Origin: Pusillimonas sp. TS35
Lineage (GTDB): Bacteria; Pseudomonadota; Gammaproteobacteria; Burkholderiales; Burkholderiaceae_B
Assembly: GCF_009857885.1 (NCBI RefSeq)
Contig: NZ_WWER01000007.1
Span: 62,001-126,000, forward strand
Direction of reading: 5' to 3'
DNA: 64,000 bases
Shown here: in pieces, positions 60,983-64,000 of the stretch
How the letters are laid out: every line of letters begins with the position of its first letter
Numbering within the stretch: the stretch's first letter is position 1
The notes under the pieces: generated by a model
Told to the model about the DNA's origin: nothing
Database searches by the model: none
What the model saw: the letters and a program-made list of their open reading frames with translations, nothing else
Position numbers and translations under genes: made by a program

Positions 60983-62677
60983 ATGTCCAAGACAAACGGC
61001 GCCGAGGCCATGGTAAAGATGCTGCAGCTCTATGGCGTGAAGCATATTTTTGGCTTGTGCGGCGATACCAGCCTACCGTTCTACGACGCTCTGGCGCGTC
61101 TGGATCACGGCATTGATCACATCCTCACGCGCGACGAGCGCAGCGCGGGCTACATGGCCGACGGCTATGCGCGTGTTACCGGCAAGGTCGGCGTGTGCGA
61201 AGGCCCGAGCGGCGGCGGCGCCACCTATCTGCTGCCCGGGCTGGTCGAAGCCAACGAGTCGTCGGTGGCCGTACTGGGTATCACATCAGATGTGTCTGTC
61301 AGCTCCCGCGGAAAATACCCCCTGACGGAACTCGACCAGCAGTCACTGTATCGGCCGCTTACCAAGTGGAACACCACCATTGACCTGGCCAGCCAAGTGC
61401 CCGGCGCGGTGCGGGGCGCATTCCGCGCCATGACCACTGGCAAGCCGGGCGCAGCCCATATCTGCCTCCCCTACGATGTGCAGAAGCAAGACGTCGACCC
61501 GCGCGATATCTGGGCCCAGCCCGAGCACGCCACCTTCCCGGCCATGCGCAATTGCGCGGCGCCCGCAGACGTGGAACGAGCAGCCGACAAACTGCTTGCC
61601 GCGCGCGCGCCGGTGATCATCTGCGGAGGCGGGGTTGTTCTGTCTTCGGCCTGCGAGCAATTGGAAGCCCTGGCGACAGCGCTCAAGGCGCCGGTCTGCA
61701 CGACTGTCAGCGGCAAGGGTAGCCTGGCCGACCTGCATCCGCTGAACGCGGGCGTCGTCGGGTCCAACGGCGGCGTCATGGCCACGCGCGATGTGGTCAA
61801 GCAGGCAGATCTGGTCCTGTTCATTGGCTGCCGGGCAGGCTCAACCACGACGGAACACTGGCGCTTCCCGGACGCGGACACGACCATCCTCCACCTGGAC
61901 ACCGATCCCATGGTGGTGGGCGCAAACTACCGGACAGACGTCGGCCTGGTGGGCGATGCATTGCTAACGCTTACCGCACTGAACCAGGCGATGGTTGATC
62001 GCCTGGCCGAACGTCCTTCCGATGCGGTGGATGGCTACGCCATCGTCGCTCATGCGCGCGCCGAAAAGTTTGCGCGTTTTGCGGAACTGGCGCGGTCCGA
62101 CAGCACCCCGATCAAGCCCGAACGTGTCCTCGACGCACTAAACCGACTGCTGCCCGCTGAAGCAATCGTCGTGGCCGACCCCGGCACGCCCTGCCCCTAC
62201 TTCTCGGCGTACTTCAACGCCCCCCAGGCAGGCCGGCATTTCATCACCAACCGCGCGCACGGCGCGCTGGGCTTTGCCATGTCGGCCGGGATCGGCGCAG
62301 CAGTCGGCCGGCCCAACGCCACAGTCGTATCGGTAATGGGAGATGGCAGCTTCGGCTTTACATGCGGCGAAATGGAAACCATCGCGCGCCGCCGCATCCC
62401 ATTGAAGATGATTGTGTTCTCGAACTCAGTATTCGGGTGGATCAAAGCCAGCCAGAAAGCCGGCTATGATGAGCGTTACTTCTCTGTCGACTTCAGCCAG
62501 ACCGACCATGCGCGCGTCGCGGAAGCGTTCGGCATCAAAGCCTATACGGTAGCCAACCCGGCCGACCTGGATCAAACAATAAAGGCAGCGCTTGCATACG
62601 ACGGCCCCGTGCTGATCAACGTGATCTCTCAGCAGCTACAAGACACCGCTGTACCCGTCAGCCAATGGATGGGCTGA
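60983..62677 (+). CDS. Thiamine diphosphate-dependent enzyme (acetolactate synthase superfamily)
   Basis: 564 aa with the three domains of the superfamily. The ThDP glutamate is in the RDERSAGYMADGYARVTG segment, the middle domain has VIICGGGVVLSSAC, and the pyrophosphate/metal motif is VMGDGSFGFTCGEMETIARRRIPLKMIVFSNSVFGW split across about 30 residues. Typical reactions are decarboxylation or carboligation of 2-keto acids. Start ATG 60983 has GGAG 9 bp before; ATG 60974 overlaps that site. It is not an obvious oxalyl-CoA decarboxylase. Followed 29 bp later by a Bug gene. Confidence 0.9.
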   Translation: MSKTNGAEAMVKMLQLYGVKHIFGLCGDTSLPFYDALARLDHGIDHILTRDERSAGYMADGYARVTGKVGVCEGPSGGGATYLLPGLVEANESSVAVLGITSDVSVSSRGKYPLTELDQQSLYRPLTKWNTTIDLASQVPGAVRGAFRAMTTGKPGAAHICLPYDVQKQDVDPRDIWAQPEHATFPAMRNCAAPADVERAADKLLAARAPVIICGGGVVLSSACEQLEALATALKAPVCTTVSGKGSLADLHPLNAGVVGSNGGVMATRDVVKQADLVLFIGCRAGSTTTEHWRFPDADTTILHLDTDPMVVGANYRTDVGLVGDALLTLTALNQAMVDRLAERPSDAVDGYAIVAHARAEKFARFAELARSDSTPIKPERVLDALNRLLPAEAIVVADPGTPCPYFSAYFNAPQAGRHFITNRAHGALGFAMSAGIGAAVGRPNATVVSVMGDGSFGFTCGEMETIARRRIPLKMIVFSNSVFGWIKASQKAGYDERYFSVDFSQTDHARVAEAFGIKAYTVANPADLDQTIKAALAYDGPVLINVISQQLQDTAVPVSQWMG

Positions 62678-62706
62678 TCCCAGATAAAAACAGGAGGAGA
62701 CAAACC

Positions 62707-63705
62707 ATGCACTTCACATATACCGCGCGCCGTGCGCACACCGGGCTGCTACATGCGGCCGCAGGCAGCCTGTTGGCGCTCGCCGCCGCGTTGGCCCCGT
62801 CGGCTGCGGCGGCGGACGAGCCGCCCATCAAGCTCGTGGTGCCTTTCCCGCCCGGCGGCAGCACAGATATCGCATCGCGCATTATCCAGCCCAAACTGGC
62901 CGAAGTGCTGAACCGCAACGTCATTGTCGAAAACAAGCCCGGCGCGGCCACACAGGTTGCGAGTCAGTACGTGGCGCGCTCGCGGCCCGACGGCAACACG
63001 CTGCTGGTCAGCTTCGACAGCCATTCCATCAACCCCATTATCCGCCCCCTACCCTACGATACCTTCAAGGATTTCCGGGGCATCACCTTTGCGCTGCGCT
63101 TCCCGCTGGTCATCGGCGCATCCAAGAACACCCCGGGCAACAATCTCAAAGAGTTTATTGCCGAGGTGAAAAAAGCGCCCGACAAGTACAACTACGCATC
63201 CACCGGCGCCGGCTCGCTCAACCACCTTGCGGCCGAAGACCTGAAACGCGACGCCGGCATCAGCCTGCTGCATATTCCGTACGGCGGCGGGGGCCCCGTC
63301 ATCCAGGCGTTGTTGGGCAATGTCTCCAATATCACTTTTCTGAGTTACGCGGCGCAAAAATCGCATATCGCGTCGGGCGACATCAAGCCGCTCGCCGTCA
63401 CGGGTGCCAAGCGCCTGCCCGATCTACCGAACGTACCTACTGTGCAGGAGTCGGGCTATCCCAATTTTGAAGCCTATTCCTGGATTGGTATTTTTGCGCC
63501 TGCGGGCATCCCCGACGAGATCGCCAACACTCTGACCAAAGGCTTCCAGGCAGCGCTGAACGACCCATCCGTCAAGAAGAGGCTCACCGACCTGGGCTTC
63601 GAAGTAATGGCCACTGACGGGCCGACGGTAGACCGGTATGCGGTCGAGCAATATAAGCGCTGGGACAAGTTCGTAAAAGAGACGGGGCTGTCGCTTCAGA
63701 AGTAA
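62707..63705 (+). CDS. Bug family periplasmic receptor of the ThDP enzyme cassette
   Basis: 332 aa. Signal peptide to SAAAADEP. Bug marks: IKLVVPFPPGGSTDIASRII, VENKPGAATQVASQYVARSR, HIPYGGGGPVIQALLG and NVPTVQESGYPNFEAY. Start ATG 62707 follows AGGAGGAGACAAACC, the strongest ribosome site among the Bug genes here. It is likely cotranscribed with the ThDP enzyme under the divergent GntR regulator. Confidence 0.94.
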   Translation: MHFTYTARRAHTGLLHAAAGSLLALAAALAPSAAAADEPPIKLVVPFPPGGSTDIASRIIQPKLAEVLNRNVIVENKPGAATQVASQYVARSRPDGNTLLVSFDSHSINPIIRPLPYDTFKDFRGITFALRFPLVIGASKNTPGNNLKEFIAEVKKAPDKYNYASTGAGSLNHLAAEDLKRDAGISLLHIPYGGGGPVIQALLGNVSNITFLSYAAQKSHIASGDIKPLAVTGAKRLPDLPNVPTVQESGYPNFEAYSWIGIFAPAGIPDEIANTLTKGFQAALNDPSVKKRLTDLGFEVMATDGPTVDRYAVEQYKRWDKFVKETGLSLQK

Positions 63706-63845
63706 GCGAACGGCAGAACACCCAGGCGCGCATCCCAGCCCTACGCGCGCCCGGGACATCCGTTTCTCAACCTGGCGGCCCTGCTTGCGGGGGGCTTTGA
63801 CAGCGGGGCTAATCAGTTCAGAAGAATCCCGAGCGTAGCCGGCGC

Positions 63846-64000
63846 TTACCCGACTGGGATGACATCTTGTCGGGCTGCCATATCGCCCGCCCACACAGCC
63901 TGCAAAACATTGACCCAGGCCTTCAGGCAAGGATCGTGCCGCTTGTCGCCGCGAAATATGAAGGAAAGCGGCAACGGCACGGCCTGCGCGAACTCACAGA
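63846..64000 (-). CDS. C-terminal end of a probable LysR-type regulator (partial)
   Basis: About 50 codons in an open minus-strand frame that runs off the window edge and ends at TAA 63846-63848. It reads CEFAQAVPLPLSFIFRGDKR then HDPCLKAWVNVLQAVW. A PLP-x-SFIFRGDKRHDP-like segment followed by a helix is usual at the end of LysR effector domains. Its start is beyond the window. The 140 bp between it and the Bug gene hold nothing recognisable. Confidence 0.55.
   Translation of the reverse strand, partial: CEFAQAVPLPLSFIFRGDKRHDPCLKAWVNVLQAVWAGDMAARQDVIPVG

Noticed and set aside
60983-62677. Oxalyl-CoA decarboxylase next to a formyl-CoA transferase
   Set aside because: The ThDP enzyme is near 564 residues and a CaiB gene is in the cluster, which suggested oxalate catabolism. 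The ThDP-region residues (RDERSAGYMADGYAR) and the glyoxalase/crotonase context do not fit the oxc/frc pair, so the assignment was not made.
1-64000. CRISPR arrays, rRNA, tRNA, insertion sequences, prophage
   Set aside because: I looked for spaced repeats, tRNA-like cloverleaf ends, transposase motifs and terminal inverted repeats and found none that I could support.

Overview
The window reads as a chromosomal segment of a GC-rich betaproteobacterium, most likely in the Alcaligenaceae (Bordetella, Achromobacter, Pusillimonas and relatives). The basis is gene content: five intact Bug-type periplasmic receptors of the tripartite tricarboxylate transporter kind plus one Bug relic, many LysR, IclR and GntR/FCD regulators, CaiB-type and family I CoA-transferases, crotonases, and a FhaB/FhaC-like two-partner secretion pair. 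This is inference; no rRNA, tRNA, CRISPR array, prophage or insertion sequence was seen.

Layout. 0-4.5 kb: an AraC-type regulator (with an odd C-terminal tail) diverges from a broken MFS gene and an SDR; then small redox and membrane genes. 4.6-11.4 kb: an atypical CoA-transferase-fold pair, an orphan ABC peptide-type receptor, a polysaccharide-deacetylase-fold enzyme, two SDRs facing it and an IclR regulator. 11.5-15.2 kb: yggS and a BenE-type transporter, divergent from a MocR/PdxR-like regulator. 15.3-19.9 kb: a GntR regulator with twin operators, an aconitase-like large/small pair with rewritten signature motifs, a BKACE (DUF849) enzyme and a Bug receptor. 20-29.1 kb: a beta-oxidation operon resembling pim (acyl-CoA ligase, Bug, IclR, two acyl-CoA dehydrogenases, a FadJ-type fusion, thiolase). 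29.2-33.5 kb: an amine/amino-acid oxidase, a polar amino-acid ABC importer and a cupin-XRE regulator. 33.7-37.9 kb: LysR, Bug, CaiB, crotonase. 38-43.2 kb: gene relics, a TonB receptor with a Fur-like box, small conserved genes and a 2-hydroxyacid dehydrogenase. 43.3-47.7 kb: CoA-transferase A/B, Bug, PaaG-like crotonase, LysR. 47.8-53.2 kb: a small lipoprotein and a TpsA/TpsB pair. 53.4-56 kb: a Dnr-like Crp/Fnr regulator, a DnrO-like periplasmic protein and a class A beta-lactamase-like hydrolase. 56-64 kb: LysR, CaiB, a crotonase lacking both usual glutamates, a glyoxalase-fold protein, GntR, a ThDP enzyme, a Bug and the C-terminal end of a probable LysR gene.

How it works together. The region is a string of self-contained acid-catabolism cassettes. 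Most carry their own regulator, a periplasmic receptor without membrane subunits, CoA activation (ligase or transferase) and a few CoA-ester enzymes. No TctA/TctB membrane genes are present, so the Bug receptors must use permeases encoded elsewhere or act as sensors. Relics at several cassette borders point to active gain and loss. The most unusual candidate system is the 15.3-19.9 kb cassette. The 57.3-63.7 kb cassette and the BenE-YggS-MocR locus come next.
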